From positions 44,618 through 108,617 of the forward strand of contig URVB01000009.1 in assembly GCA_900551075.1 (NCBI GenBank): a DNA stretch of 64,000 bases, written 5' to 3'. Positions 8,251-16,081 of this stretch are shown here, piece by piece. The position numbers and the translations under genes were made by a program. The notes below the pieces were generated by a model. The model was given only the letters and a program-made list of their open reading frames with translations. It was not told the DNA's origin and did no database searches. How positions within the stretch are numbered: the first letter of the stretch is position 1; every line of letters begins with the position of its first letter. The DNA comes from an uncultured Blautia sp. (GTDB lineage: Bacteria; Bacillota; Clostridia; Lachnospirales; Lachnospiraceae).

Positions 8251-8279
8251 TTGACTTTTATAGAATGCTCTATTATAAT
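8251..8279 (+). promoter_or_regulatory. Promoter of tRNA-Lys
   Basis: TTGACT (8251-8256) and TATAAT (8274-8279) are 17 bp apart. The -10 lies 40 bp upstream of the mature tRNA 5' end. Confidence 0.8.
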
Positions 8280-8318
8280 AGCTTTTGCATTAAGGAAATA
8301 CGAAAAGAACATAAATAA

Positions 8319-8391
8319 GCGCCTTTAGCTCAGTTGGTAGAGCACCTGACTCTTAATCAGGGTGTCCAGGGTTCGAGCCCCTGAAGGCGCA
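8319..8391 (+). tRNA. tRNA-Lys (anticodon CTT)
   Basis: The 73-nt cloverleaf is complete: acceptor stem GCGCCTT/AAGGCGC with discriminator A, D-loop AGCTCAGTTGGTAGAGC, anticodon arm CCTGA-CTCTTAA-TCAGG with anticodon CTT, and T-arm CCAGG-GTTCGAG-CCCTG. The 3' CCA is not encoded. Despite being a tRNA gene it is not used as an integration site here. Confidence 0.97.
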
Positions 8392-8683
8392 GTGGAAAGT
8401 ACTGTTTTTGCGGACAATGTGATTGCCGTGGGGACGGTGCTTTTTTCTGTTTGGGCTCAAATGTTCCCGCACCGCCCAGGGGGCATCCTTAATGGCGGAA
8501 TAGCGCTGTAAACTTTTAGCCGTTTTAAATTTATAAAGGAAGACCGGGCTAAATACTACAGGAACGGGTTTGGAAGCAAATGTTTGGAAGCAAATTTATG
8601 GAAGTTGTGAAAAAAATATGGTATACTTAATGGAAATTTGCAAACTCTCAAATCCATAGCCCGAAGGAGCGAAAACAAGGGTC
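8392..8683. other. Gap between tRNA-Lys and the antiporter operon
   Basis: No gene is seen. A weak terminator-like stem (GCCGT-GGGG-ACGGTGC then six T) lies at 8425-8446. A short tandem repeat of TTTGGAAGCAAAT occurs at about 8568-8595. An extended -10 (TGGTATACT, with TATACT at 8622-8627) probably starts the operon. Confidence 0.55.
8425..8446 (+). terminator. Likely terminator of tRNA-Lys
   Basis: A short GC stem, GCCGT-GGGG-ACGG(T)GC, is followed by TTTTTT about 35 bp after the tRNA. The stem is only 4-6 bp, so strength is uncertain. Confidence 0.5.
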
Positions 8684-9226
8684 TTGAGAAAAGAGAAGCA
8701 CGGGAATTGGAGGGATGAGGCAGTGTATTTGTTATATTTTTTACTGTGGGTAATTTTTAATGGAAGCATTACGTTGGAAATCTGTTTGTTTGGGATTGTG
8801 ATTGCCGGGGCGATTTTTGCATTCACCTGTAAATTTACGGATTACAGCGTGCAGAGGGAGAAACAGAATCTGAAGAGGATTTTAAAATTTTTCCGATTTA
8901 TCTGCGTGCTTGTCATAGAAATTGTCAAAGCGAATTTTGCAGTTGTTCATATGATCCTGTCCGAGAAGGAAGAGTTGGAGCCGACACTTGTCAGCTTTCA
9001 TTCCGATATGCAGGCCCCGACCGGAAGAGCTTTTCTTGCCAATGCGATCACCCTGACGCCGGGAACGATCACGGTGTCTTTGGAGGGCTCGGAATATCTG
9101 GTTCATTGTCTGGACAGTGATCTGGCTGTGGGAATGGATGAATCCATCTTTGTGAAGCTGCTGGCGGATTTGGAGAAGCAGGGGGAGGAAGGGAAGAAAT
9201 ATGGGAAGCAAAATACCAGCTCTTGA
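8684..9226 (+). CDS. mrpE: Cation/proton antiporter subunit E (MrpE/MnhE-like)
   Basis: First gene of a ten-gene antiporter operon. The 180-residue product starts at a TTG and has two N-terminal membrane helices followed by a soluble part with NAITLTPGTITVS, the MnhE/MrpE signature. The C-terminal tail is charged. In Mrp complexes subunit E lies at the periphery of the antiporter and is needed for assembly. AAGGAG lies rather far upstream (about 14 nt), so the exact start is less sure than the identity. It overlaps the next gene by 26 bp. Confidence 0.87.
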   Translation: MRKEKHGNWRDEAVYLLYFLLWVIFNGSITLEICLFGIVIAGAIFAFTCKFTDYSVQREKQNLKRILKFFRFICVLVIEIVKANFAVVHMILSEKEELEPTLVSFHSDMQAPTGRAFLANAITLTPGTITVSLEGSEYLVHCLDSDLAVGMDESIFVKLLADLEKQGEEGKKYGKQNTSS

Positions 9227-9533
9227 ACATGCCTATCAGGTGTTTTTTACGGTGGTTCTGATTTTTCTGGCGCTTATGGTGGTGCTTTGCCTGATTCGTG
9301 CGATCATCGGACCGAGGATTGCAGACCGTATCGTAGCCACGAATATGATGGGGACGATGATCATGGTAATCATTGCCATATTGGCTTTGATGATGCAGGA
9401 GGGATATCTGGTGGATATTTGTCTGATCTATGCAATGATCAGCTTCCTTGCGGTGATCGTTCTTACGAAGGTATATATGGGAGTATATCAGGAAAAGAAA
9501 AACGGGGAGGCGAAAAAAAATGGCAGTGATTGA
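9201..9533 (+). CDS. mrpF: Cation/proton antiporter subunit F (MrpF/MnhF-like)
   Basis: This 110-residue protein has three membrane helices. The motif RAIIGPRIADRIVATNMMGT is diagnostic of MrpF/MnhF, in the position where GPxxxDRVxAxN is usual. The start overlaps the end of mrpE and is preceded by a purine-rich GGGGGAGGAAGGGAAG. The last codons overlap mrpG by 14 bp, so translation is probably coupled throughout this part of the operon. Confidence 0.92.
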   Translation: MGSKIPALEHAYQVFFTVVLIFLALMVVLCLIRAIIGPRIADRIVATNMMGTMIMVIIAILALMMQEGYLVDICLIYAMISFLAVIVLTKVYMGVYQEKKNGEAKKNGSD

Positions 9534-9927
9534 GTGGATTCGTTTTCTGGCAGGAGCGGTTTTGCTGCTGTTCGGGCTTGGAATTTTTGCCATCGAGATG
9601 ATCGGTGTATTCCGGTTCCGTTATGTGCTGAACCGAATGCACGCTGCAGCCATGGGAGATACTCTGGGCATAGGCTTTTCGCTTGTGGGGCTGATGCTGA
9701 TGAGCGGCTTTAATTTTACCACTCTGAAGCTGCTGCTGGTCATCGTTTTTCTGTGGTTTTCCTCCCCCGTATCCTCGCACTTGATCGCACGTCTGGAGGT
9801 CACAACGAATGAGGATAAAGATAAGCAGTACCGTTCCGTAACCTTAAAGGAACTGGAGAAGGAGAAACAGGAGGAAGCAGCCGGGTGCGGCGGGAATCCT
9901 GTGGATTTTGGGATGAAGGAGGAGTAA
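9520..9927 (+). CDS. mrpG: Cation/proton antiporter subunit G (MrpG/MnhG-like)
   Basis: The 135-residue product has three membrane helices and the MrpG signature: GLGIFAIEMIGVFRFRYVLNRMHAAAMGDTLG, then the third helix and a loop with SSPVSSHLIAR. The C-terminus carries about 35 extra charged residues compared with short MrpG proteins. GGGGAGG precedes the ATG by 10 nt. Confidence 0.92.
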   Translation: MAVIEWIRFLAGAVLLLFGLGIFAIEMIGVFRFRYVLNRMHAAAMGDTLGIGFSLVGLMLMSGFNFTTLKLLLVIVFLWFSSPVSSHLIARLEVTTNEDKDKQYRSVTLKELEKEKQEEAAGCGGNPVDFGMKEE

Positions 9928-9928
9928 A

Positions 9929-10216
9929 ATGCAGATATTTACATGTATTCTGTTGGGATTTCTGGTAGTCTGTGCTGTCTCCGTGAGTTTATCTAAAAAT
10001 CTGCTGAATTCCATATTGATCTTTATGTCTTACAGTCTTGTGATGTCGGTTATCTGGATTCTACTGGAGTCTCCGGATCTGGCGATTACGGAAGCGGCAG
10101 TTGGAGCGGGAATTACCAGTGTTTTGTTTTTTGTAACACTGAAGAAAATTCATGCGATTATAAAATCGGAAGGGGAGGAAGCGGATGAGCAGGAAAATAC
10201 CCAGGGAAAAGTATGA
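9929..10216 (+). CDS. MbhD-like (DUF4040) antiporter subunit
   Basis: This 95-residue, three-helix protein contains the conserved SPDLAITEAAVGAGIT segment of the DUF4040/MbhD family. In Bacillus Mrp this module is the C-terminal part of MrpA, while in archaeal Mbh and Mbs complexes it is a separate subunit, as here. That split supports an Mbh-type arrangement. AAGGAGG precedes the ATG, and the 3' end overlaps the next start by 32 bp. Confidence 0.88.
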   Translation: MQIFTCILLGFLVVCAVSVSLSKNLLNSILIFMSYSLVMSVIWILLESPDLAITEAAVGAGITSVLFFVTLKKIHAIIKSEGEEADEQENTQGKV

Positions 10217-11156
10217 GCGGACCTTTTCATATCGGATGAAGCAGTGGCTTGCGGGCACCCGTGATCCGTTTGTAAATACTGTGGAGATGAAGCCCCAGAA
10301 GGAGTTTCAGGAGGATCAGCAGACAGTTAGAACGAGAACAGAGGAGAAAAAAAGGCTTTTTGATCGGATTTACGATGTAAAGCACAATCCTGAAATGCAG
10401 GTTTTTCAGAGGGCTTATCGTATATTCAGCGTTGTGTTCTGTCTGTTTCTGGTAGTTATGCTGTTGATTGCAGTGTCTTATCTTCCAAGCTTTGGACATG
10501 CCGAAAATCCGGTCAACAATGAGGTCGCAGAGCGTTACATTGAAGATGGTCTTCAGGAAACCGGAGCAGTGAATATTGTAACAGGTATGATTCTGGATTA
10601 CAGGGCATTTGATACGCTGGGAGAGTCCCATGTGCTGTTTATTGCAACTTGTACGGTATTGATTCTCCTGCGCCTTGATGGAGACAAGAGGGGCAATGGG
10701 ACAGGATATTATATGGAAAATGATCGTGCTCATGAGCCAAAAAATGATGTGATACTTCAGACGGTTGCAAGAATCCTGGTCCCTCCGATCTTTATCTTTG
10801 GCATTTACATTATTCTGGGAGGGCACCTGGGGCCGGGCGGCGGCTTTTCCGGCGGGGCCGTGATCGGAGCCGGTCTGATTCTCTATTTGAACGCATTTGG
10901 ATTTGAAAAAACAGAACGGTTCTTTACGCAGAAGACTTATAAGAGAATGAGTTTTGTTGCTCTGGCCTGCTACTGTCTGGCAAAAAGCTATTCCTTTTAT
11001 ACAGGAGCCAATCACATTGAAAGTGCGATACCTCTTGGGACACCGGGAGCAATTTTGAGCAGCGGCCTGATTTTAATTCTGAATATCTGTGTCGGCATCG
11101 TAGTGGCAGGAACAATGTATACGTTTTATGTTATGTTCCGGAAAGGGGCATATTGA
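10185..11156 (+). CDS. mrpB: Fused MbhE-like and MnhB-like antiporter subunit
   Basis: The 323-residue protein combines two modules usually encoded separately. After a long basic cytoplasmic N-terminus (about 75 residues) come a membrane helix and the ETGAVNIVTGMILDYRAFDTLGE loop, typical of the MbhE/MnhB junction. The MnhB domain follows, with PPIFIFGIYIILGGHLGPGGGFSGG and a further set of helices. The GGHxxPGGGFxGG motif is diagnostic of MrpB/MnhB. GGGGAGG lies 6 nt before the ATG. Confidence 0.88.
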   Translation: MSRKIPREKYERTFSYRMKQWLAGTRDPFVNTVEMKPQKEFQEDQQTVRTRTEEKKRLFDRIYDVKHNPEMQVFQRAYRIFSVVFCLFLVVMLLIAVSYLPSFGHAENPVNNEVAERYIEDGLQETGAVNIVTGMILDYRAFDTLGESHVLFIATCTVLILLRLDGDKRGNGTGYYMENDRAHEPKNDVILQTVARILVPPIFIFGIYIILGGHLGPGGGFSGGAVIGAGLILYLNAFGFEKTERFFTQKTYKRMSFVALACYCLAKSYSFYTGANHIESAIPLGTPGAILSSGLILILNICVGIVVAGTMYTFYVMFRKGAY

Positions 11157-11157
11157 A

Positions 11158-11535
11158 ATGAATATTACCAATCTTTTCACCAATTATGAAGAAGCGGTTG
11201 CGATGATATTATTCGGAATCGGTTTTTCCAATCTGCTGCTGCAGAAAAATCTGATCAAAAAAATCATTGGGCTGAATATCATGGATACAGCGATGTACCT
11301 GTTTCTGGCTTTAAAAGGATATGTGGCAGGGAGAAAGGCGCCTATTGTGACCAATGGGATACAGGATGTGGAAGCGTATATTAACCCGATTCCAAGCGGT
11401 CTGGTACTGACAGGCATCGTGGTATCTGTTTCTGTTACTGCTCTGATGCTTTCTTTGACGATCCGCCTTTATCGGCGGTATCATACGCTGGATCTCGATG
11501 AGATATCCACACGCCTGAAAAAGGAGGGATTGTGA
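11158..11535 (+). CDS. mrpC: NuoK/MrpC-like antiporter subunit
   Basis: The start at ATG 11158 directly follows the previous stop and has GGAAAGGGG at 9 nt, giving 125 residues. Three membrane helices carry the MnhC/NuoK pattern: GIGFSNLLLQKNLIKKIIGLNIMDTAM, then NPIPSGLVLTGIVVSVSVTALMLSL. In complex I, NuoK contributes glutamates to the proton path. It overlaps the next start by 1 bp (TGATG). Confidence 0.9.
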   Translation: MNITNLFTNYEEAVAMILFGIGFSNLLLQKNLIKKIIGLNIMDTAMYLFLALKGYVAGRKAPIVTNGIQDVEAYINPIPSGLVLTGIVVSVSVTALMLSLTIRLYRRYHTLDLDEISTRLKKEGL

Positions 11536-13043
11536 TGCAGTTTGTACAGAATTTTCCGTTTATGTCCATTATCCTGTCCTTGTTTTCCGGCCCTCTTTCC
11601 TCAATTGTGGGGGGAAAGGCGGCGAAGAGAATTAATCTGGCGGTAATTTCGATTATCGGACTGATGTCCGCGGCAGTTCTGGCTTTTACGATCCGTTCCG
11701 GAGACTCTTATGTTTACACTATGGGACATTTTCCTGCACCATGGGGGAATGAAATCCGCGTGGGCATTATGGAAGCATTGATGGCGTTGATCTTCTGTAT
11801 TATCATGCTGCTCTGTATGTTGGGCGGTGTTTATGAAAGAGAGCGGGAGCTGGAGGAATCCAAGCAGAACCTTTATTATGTTATGGTAAATCTGCTTCTT
11901 TGTTCTCTGCTTGCACTGATTTATACAAACGACTTATTTACTGCCTACGTATTTGTGGAAATCAACACCATTTCTGCCTGCGGTCTGATCATGATCAAAC
12001 AGAATGGCCGTACCATTGAGGCAGCAACCAGATATATGATCATGAGCCTTCTGGGTTCGGGCCTTTTGCTTCTCGGTATCTGCTTTTTGTATGATCTGAC
12101 CGGACATCTGCTGATGAGCAATATTAGGGAGCAGGTGAGAATCCTGCGCGCGGCCGGAACGTATCATATTCCGCTGCTGATCTCGCTGGGACTGATGTCT
12201 GTAGGATTGGCGATCAAAAGCGCATTGTTTCCGTTTCATTCCTGGCTGCCGGATGCATATGGATATTCCACGCTTTCGTCTGCGGCGATTTTGTCTTCTT
12301 TGGTGTCCAAGGGCTATATTTTCCTGCTGGTAAAGATTTTCTTCCGTGTGATTGGATTTGATATGGTGTGGGACAGCAAGGTCGTCAATGTGCTGTTTGT
12401 GTTTGGCGTGGCAGGTATGATCATGGGATCTGTCAGTGCAATCCGGGAAAATAATATACGAAGGATGATCGCATACTCCTCCGTAGCGCAGATCGGATAC
12501 ATTTATATGGGATTTGGTCTTGGTACGACGGCTGGCGTGATTGCAAGTATTTATCATATTGTATCACATGCTGCAACAAAATCCCTGCTGTTTGTGGCCG
12601 CATCCGGGATTACGGATGTATCGGGAGACAGTACGGATTTCTTTGATATGACGGGAGCCGGCTATCGCAATAAGCTGGCGGGAGCTGCTTTTACCGTTGG
12701 TTCGCTTTCCATGGTAGGTATGCCGATGTTTTCGGGCTTTATTTCCAAGCTTTTGTTTGCGCAGGCTGCTATGGAGAGTACGCATAAGATGCTGCCGACC
12801 CTGATCGCTTTGGCTATCAGTACGATTCTGAATGCAATTTATTTCATGAAAACGGTTATCCGGCTTTATACACCGGAGAAAAGGGCAGTTCTTAAGAAAA
12901 AGAATTTCAGAACTATTGCCATGACAGAGCAGCCTTCTAAATCAATTGCGCTGGTTTGTTTCATTATTTTGAATCTGCTGCTGGGACTCAGCTCAGAGCC
13001 TGTGATCGCACTTTTCAGAAGCGGTCTTGGGATGTTTTCATAG
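11535..13043 (+). CDS. mrpD: Proton-conducting antiporter subunit D (first copy)
   Basis: The 502-residue product is a polytopic NuoN/NuoM/MrpD-type channel. Conserved parts include YVFVEINTISACGLIMIKQ (the glutamate of the fifth helix), LAIKSALFPFHSWLPDAYGYSTLSSAAILSSLVSKGYIF with its lysines, and RRMIAYSSVAQIGYIYMG. The GTG three bases earlier is less likely because ATG 11535 is better placed after GGAGGGATTGTG. It is the first of four related subunits encoded in a row. Confidence 0.92.
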   Translation: MQFVQNFPFMSIILSLFSGPLSSIVGGKAAKRINLAVISIIGLMSAAVLAFTIRSGDSYVYTMGHFPAPWGNEIRVGIMEALMALIFCIIMLLCMLGGVYERERELEESKQNLYYVMVNLLLCSLLALIYTNDLFTAYVFVEINTISACGLIMIKQNGRTIEAATRYMIMSLLGSGLLLLGICFLYDLTGHLLMSNIREQVRILRAAGTYHIPLLISLGLMSVGLAIKSALFPFHSWLPDAYGYSTLSSAAILSSLVSKGYIFLLVKIFFRVIGFDMVWDSKVVNVLFVFGVAGMIMGSVSAIRENNIRRMIAYSSVAQIGYIYMGFGLGTTAGVIASIYHIVSHAATKSLLFVAASGITDVSGDSTDFFDMTGAGYRNKLAGAAFTVGSLSMVGMPMFSGFISKLLFAQAAMESTHKMLPTLIALAISTILNAIYFMKTVIRLYTPEKRAVLKKKNFRTIAMTEQPSKSIALVCFIILNLLLGLSSEPVIALFRSGLGMFS

Positions 13044-13055
13044 GAGGGAGAAGCT

Positions 13056-14576
13056 ATGAGTGGTTGGATTTTATTGCCGGTATTTCTGCCGATGATAGCC
13101 GGTATTTGTCTGCTGGTTTCTTCGTTTCGCGGGCATCTGAGGGCAACTGAAACCGGGATAACGGCAGAAAATACGGATGCTATGGTAAAACGCCGTCTTC
13201 ATCTTTGGGTGGGAATTATACTGGCTATATCTGCTGTGCTTGCCGTTGCGGCGGCATTTAGCGGAGAAAAAAGTGTGACGCTGTTTTATCTGATGAAGGA
13301 TATTCCGGTTTACTTTCAGATTGATGGGCTCAGCCGGATTTTTGTGACCTTCGTGAGCATTATCTGGGTGTCTGCTGGTATTTATTCCTTTTCCTATATG
13401 GAGCATGAGGGAGAGGAAACGAGATTTTTCGGTTTTTATCTGTTGGTTTATGGAATTTTGGTTGCGCTTGATTTCTCAGGCAATCTGGTAACCATGTATT
13501 TCTTTTATGAATTGGTGACGCTGGCCTCCATGCCGCTGGTGCTGCATAATGGCTCCCGGGAAGCGGTCATGGCGGCTCTGAAGTACCTGTTTTATTCTAT
13601 GTGCGGTGCTTATATGGGATTGTTCGGAGTTTATTTCCTGTATCAATCCTGCGATACTCTGACGTTTATTCCGGGAGGTTCTTTGAATCCTGCGCTTGTG
13701 CAGGGGAATCGCGGAATTTTATTGATTGCGGTATTTGTGCTGCTGCTGGGCTTTGGTGTAAAGGCCGGAATGCTGCCGTTTCATGCATGGCTTCCCACAG
13801 CCCATCCCGTGGCGCCTTCTCCGGCGTCTGCAGTACTTTCCGGAGTTATTGTAAAATCCGGAGTGCTGGCAGTGATCCGGGCCGTTTATTATGTTGCAGG
13901 TGCGGATTTTATCAGAGGGACCTGGGTACAGACTGCGTGGATGATCCTGACGCTTATGACAGTGTTTATGGGATCCATGCTGGCATACCGGGAGCCGGTG
14001 TTCAAAAAGAGGCTGGCATATTCTACGGTAAGCCAGATTTCTTATATTTTATTCGGCTTGTCCCTGCTGTCTCCGGTGGGGATGACAGGCGCATTGCTTC
14101 ACACAGTGTTTCATGCATTTATAAAGTGTTCCCTGTTCCTGACGGCCGGTGTTTTTATTTTTGAGTGCAATAAGACGAGGGTCAGTGAGCTGGCAGGAAT
14201 TGGGAAAAGGATGCCGAAAACACTATGGTGCTATACGTTTGCTTCTTTGGCGCTGATCGGAATTCCTCCTACCAGCGGGTTCATCAGCAAATGGTATCTG
14301 GCCCAGGGAGCATTGGGGGCAGGTGTCGGAGTATTCGGCTGGATTGGACCGATCGTGCTTCTTCTGAGTGCATTATTGACTGCCGGATATCTGCTTCCTA
14401 TTACAATGAAGGGATTTTTTCCCGGAAAAGAAGCGGGAGTAACAGAGGTAAAGAAGGAGCCTCCGCTTCAGATGCTTCTTCCGCTGGTGCTGCTGGCAGT
14501 GATTGCAGTGATTCTGGGTGTTCTGCCGAACCCGCTGATTGTATATGTCAGTCAGTTGGCTTCCGGCTTAGTGTAG
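13056..14576 (+). CDS. Proton-conducting antiporter subunit D (second copy)
   Basis: This 506-residue member of the same family has MYFFYELVTLASMPLV (helix-5 glutamate), FGVKAGMLPFHAWLPTAHPVAPSPASAVLSGVIVKSGVL and KKRLAYSTVSQISYILFG. The HPVAPSPASALLSG form is closest to NuoL/NuoM and Mbh-type subunits rather than Bacillus MrpD. About 14 membrane helices are expected. It begins 12 bp after the previous stop with GGAGGG. It probably shares in proton or sodium translocation. Confidence 0.9.
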   Translation: MSGWILLPVFLPMIAGICLLVSSFRGHLRATETGITAENTDAMVKRRLHLWVGIILAISAVLAVAAAFSGEKSVTLFYLMKDIPVYFQIDGLSRIFVTFVSIIWVSAGIYSFSYMEHEGEETRFFGFYLLVYGILVALDFSGNLVTMYFFYELVTLASMPLVLHNGSREAVMAALKYLFYSMCGAYMGLFGVYFLYQSCDTLTFIPGGSLNPALVQGNRGILLIAVFVLLLGFGVKAGMLPFHAWLPTAHPVAPSPASAVLSGVIVKSGVLAVIRAVYYVAGADFIRGTWVQTAWMILTLMTVFMGSMLAYREPVFKKRLAYSTVSQISYILFGLSLLSPVGMTGALLHTVFHAFIKCSLFLTAGVFIFECNKTRVSELAGIGKRMPKTLWCYTFASLALIGIPPTSGFISKWYLAQGALGAGVGVFGWIGPIVLLLSALLTAGYLLPITMKGFFPGKEAGVTEVKKEPPLQMLLPLVLLAVIAVILGVLPNPLIVYVSQLASGLV

Positions 14577-14591
14577 AAAGGGGGAGAGTAT

Positions 14592-16067
14592 ATGAATGCA
14601 GGTATTATGGTAGCAGTTGTACTGATTCCGATTTTGTGCGGAGCGCTGATTCCTCTGATCCCCTTTAAGAGCCGTACACAAATGGCTGTTTATGTGGAAT
14701 GTGTTGTGCTGATAAACTCTCTGTTGGTTTTGACGATGCTGTTTCATCGGCCTCAGGATGTATTCGTGCTGTTTCGCTTTACCGGAAACCTAAGCGTAAG
14801 CTTCCGTCTTGATGGCTTCGGAACGGTGTTTGCGGCAATCGTATCTGTGCTCTGGCCTTTGGCAACGCTGTATTCTTTTGAATATATGAAGCATGAAGGC
14901 CATGAGCGGTATTTCTTTATGTTTTATACGGTTACTTATGGGGTTACCCTGGGAATCGCCCTTGCGGAGGATATCATGACGATGTATTTCTTCTATGAAA
15001 TGCTGAGCCTGGTGACTCTGCCGCTGATCATGCATACGCTTACCAGAGAAGCAATTCTTGCCAGTCGTACGTATTTGTACTATTCCCTGGGCGGAGCTGC
15101 ATTTGCATTTATCGGAATGATATTTATCCTGACTTATGGAACTACCCCTGTGTTTACCCCGGGAGGTGTGATTGATCTTGCAAGGCTTGGGGACAGAAGA
15201 GGTTTTCTCTTTGTGGTGTATGTGCTCTGCTTCTGCGGCTTCAGCGTAAAAGCGGCCATGTTTCCTTTCTCGTCCTGGCTGCCTAAGGCCGGTGCAGCGC
15301 CTACTCCTGTTACGGCTCTGCTTCATGCGGTGGCGGTGGTAAAGGCGGGAGCGTTTACGGTCATGCGTGTGACTTATTACAGCTTCGGTACGGAGCTTCT
15401 CAGGGGAACCTGGGCGCAGACGGTGGTTTTGCTACTGTGTATATTTACGATTGTGTACGGCTGCAGCCGCGCGTTGAAAGAGACGCACCTGAAGCGGCGT
15501 CTTGCCTGGTCTACAGTGAGCAATCTGTCCTATATTCTGTTTGGGGCCGCATTGATGACACCTCTTGGATTTGTGGGGGCTATGAGCCATATGGTTTTCC
15601 ATGCCACAATGAAAATCTGCTCTTTCTTCTGTGCAGGAGCAGTTATTTACAAAACCGGACGGAATTATATCCATGACCTGAATGGATTCGGGCGGAAAAT
15701 GCCGAAGGTGTTTGTGATTTTTACGATTTCCGGTCTGGCGCTTATGGGGGTGCCCGGACTCTGCGGGTTTGTCAGCAAGTGGAATCTGGCAAGAGCAGCA
15801 GTATCCAGCAAAAGCCCGCTGGCTTATTTCGGGGTTGCAGCACTTTTGGTGTCTGCACTTTTGACGGCTATTTATATGATGTCCATTTCTGTCCGGGCAT
15901 TTTTTCCGGGAAAGAATTTTGATTACAGTACCATTTCTGATGTAGAAGATCCTAATTGGATGATGCTGCTTCCACTGGTATTGTTTGTGATCGCAATGTT
16001 TTTCTTTGGACTGCATTCGGAGCCCGTGATCACGGCATTGGAATCTGTGGCTGCAGTCATGAAGTAG
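14592..16067 (+). CDS. Proton-conducting antiporter subunit D (third copy)
   Basis: The 491-residue product repeats the channel pattern: MTMYFFYEMLSLVTLPL, FSVKAAMFPFSSWLPKAGAAPTPVTALLHAVAVVKAGAF and KRRLAWSTVSNLSYILFG. The HAV-VVKAG form resembles MbhH/HyfF-like subunits. It differs clearly from both neighbours, so the set results from old divergence rather than recent tandem duplication. AAGGGGGAGAG precedes the ATG. Confidence 0.9.
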   Translation: MNAGIMVAVVLIPILCGALIPLIPFKSRTQMAVYVECVVLINSLLVLTMLFHRPQDVFVLFRFTGNLSVSFRLDGFGTVFAAIVSVLWPLATLYSFEYMKHEGHERYFFMFYTVTYGVTLGIALAEDIMTMYFFYEMLSLVTLPLIMHTLTREAILASRTYLYYSLGGAAFAFIGMIFILTYGTTPVFTPGGVIDLARLGDRRGFLFVVYVLCFCGFSVKAAMFPFSSWLPKAGAAPTPVTALLHAVAVVKAGAFTVMRVTYYSFGTELLRGTWAQTVVLLLCIFTIVYGCSRALKETHLKRRLAWSTVSNLSYILFGAALMTPLGFVGAMSHMVFHATMKICSFFCAGAVIYKTGRNYIHDLNGFGRKMPKVFVIFTISGLALMGVPGLCGFVSKWNLARAAVSSKSPLAYFGVAALLVSALLTAIYMMSISVRAFFPGKNFDYSTISDVEDPNWMMLLPLVLFVIAMFFFGLHSEPVITALESVAAVMK

Positions 16068-16081
16068 GAAGGAGGAGAGAG

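Noticed and set aside
8319..8391. tRNA-Lys as an integration hotspot
   Set aside because: No integrase, no repeat of the tRNA 3' end downstream, and the following genes are a conserved core operon.
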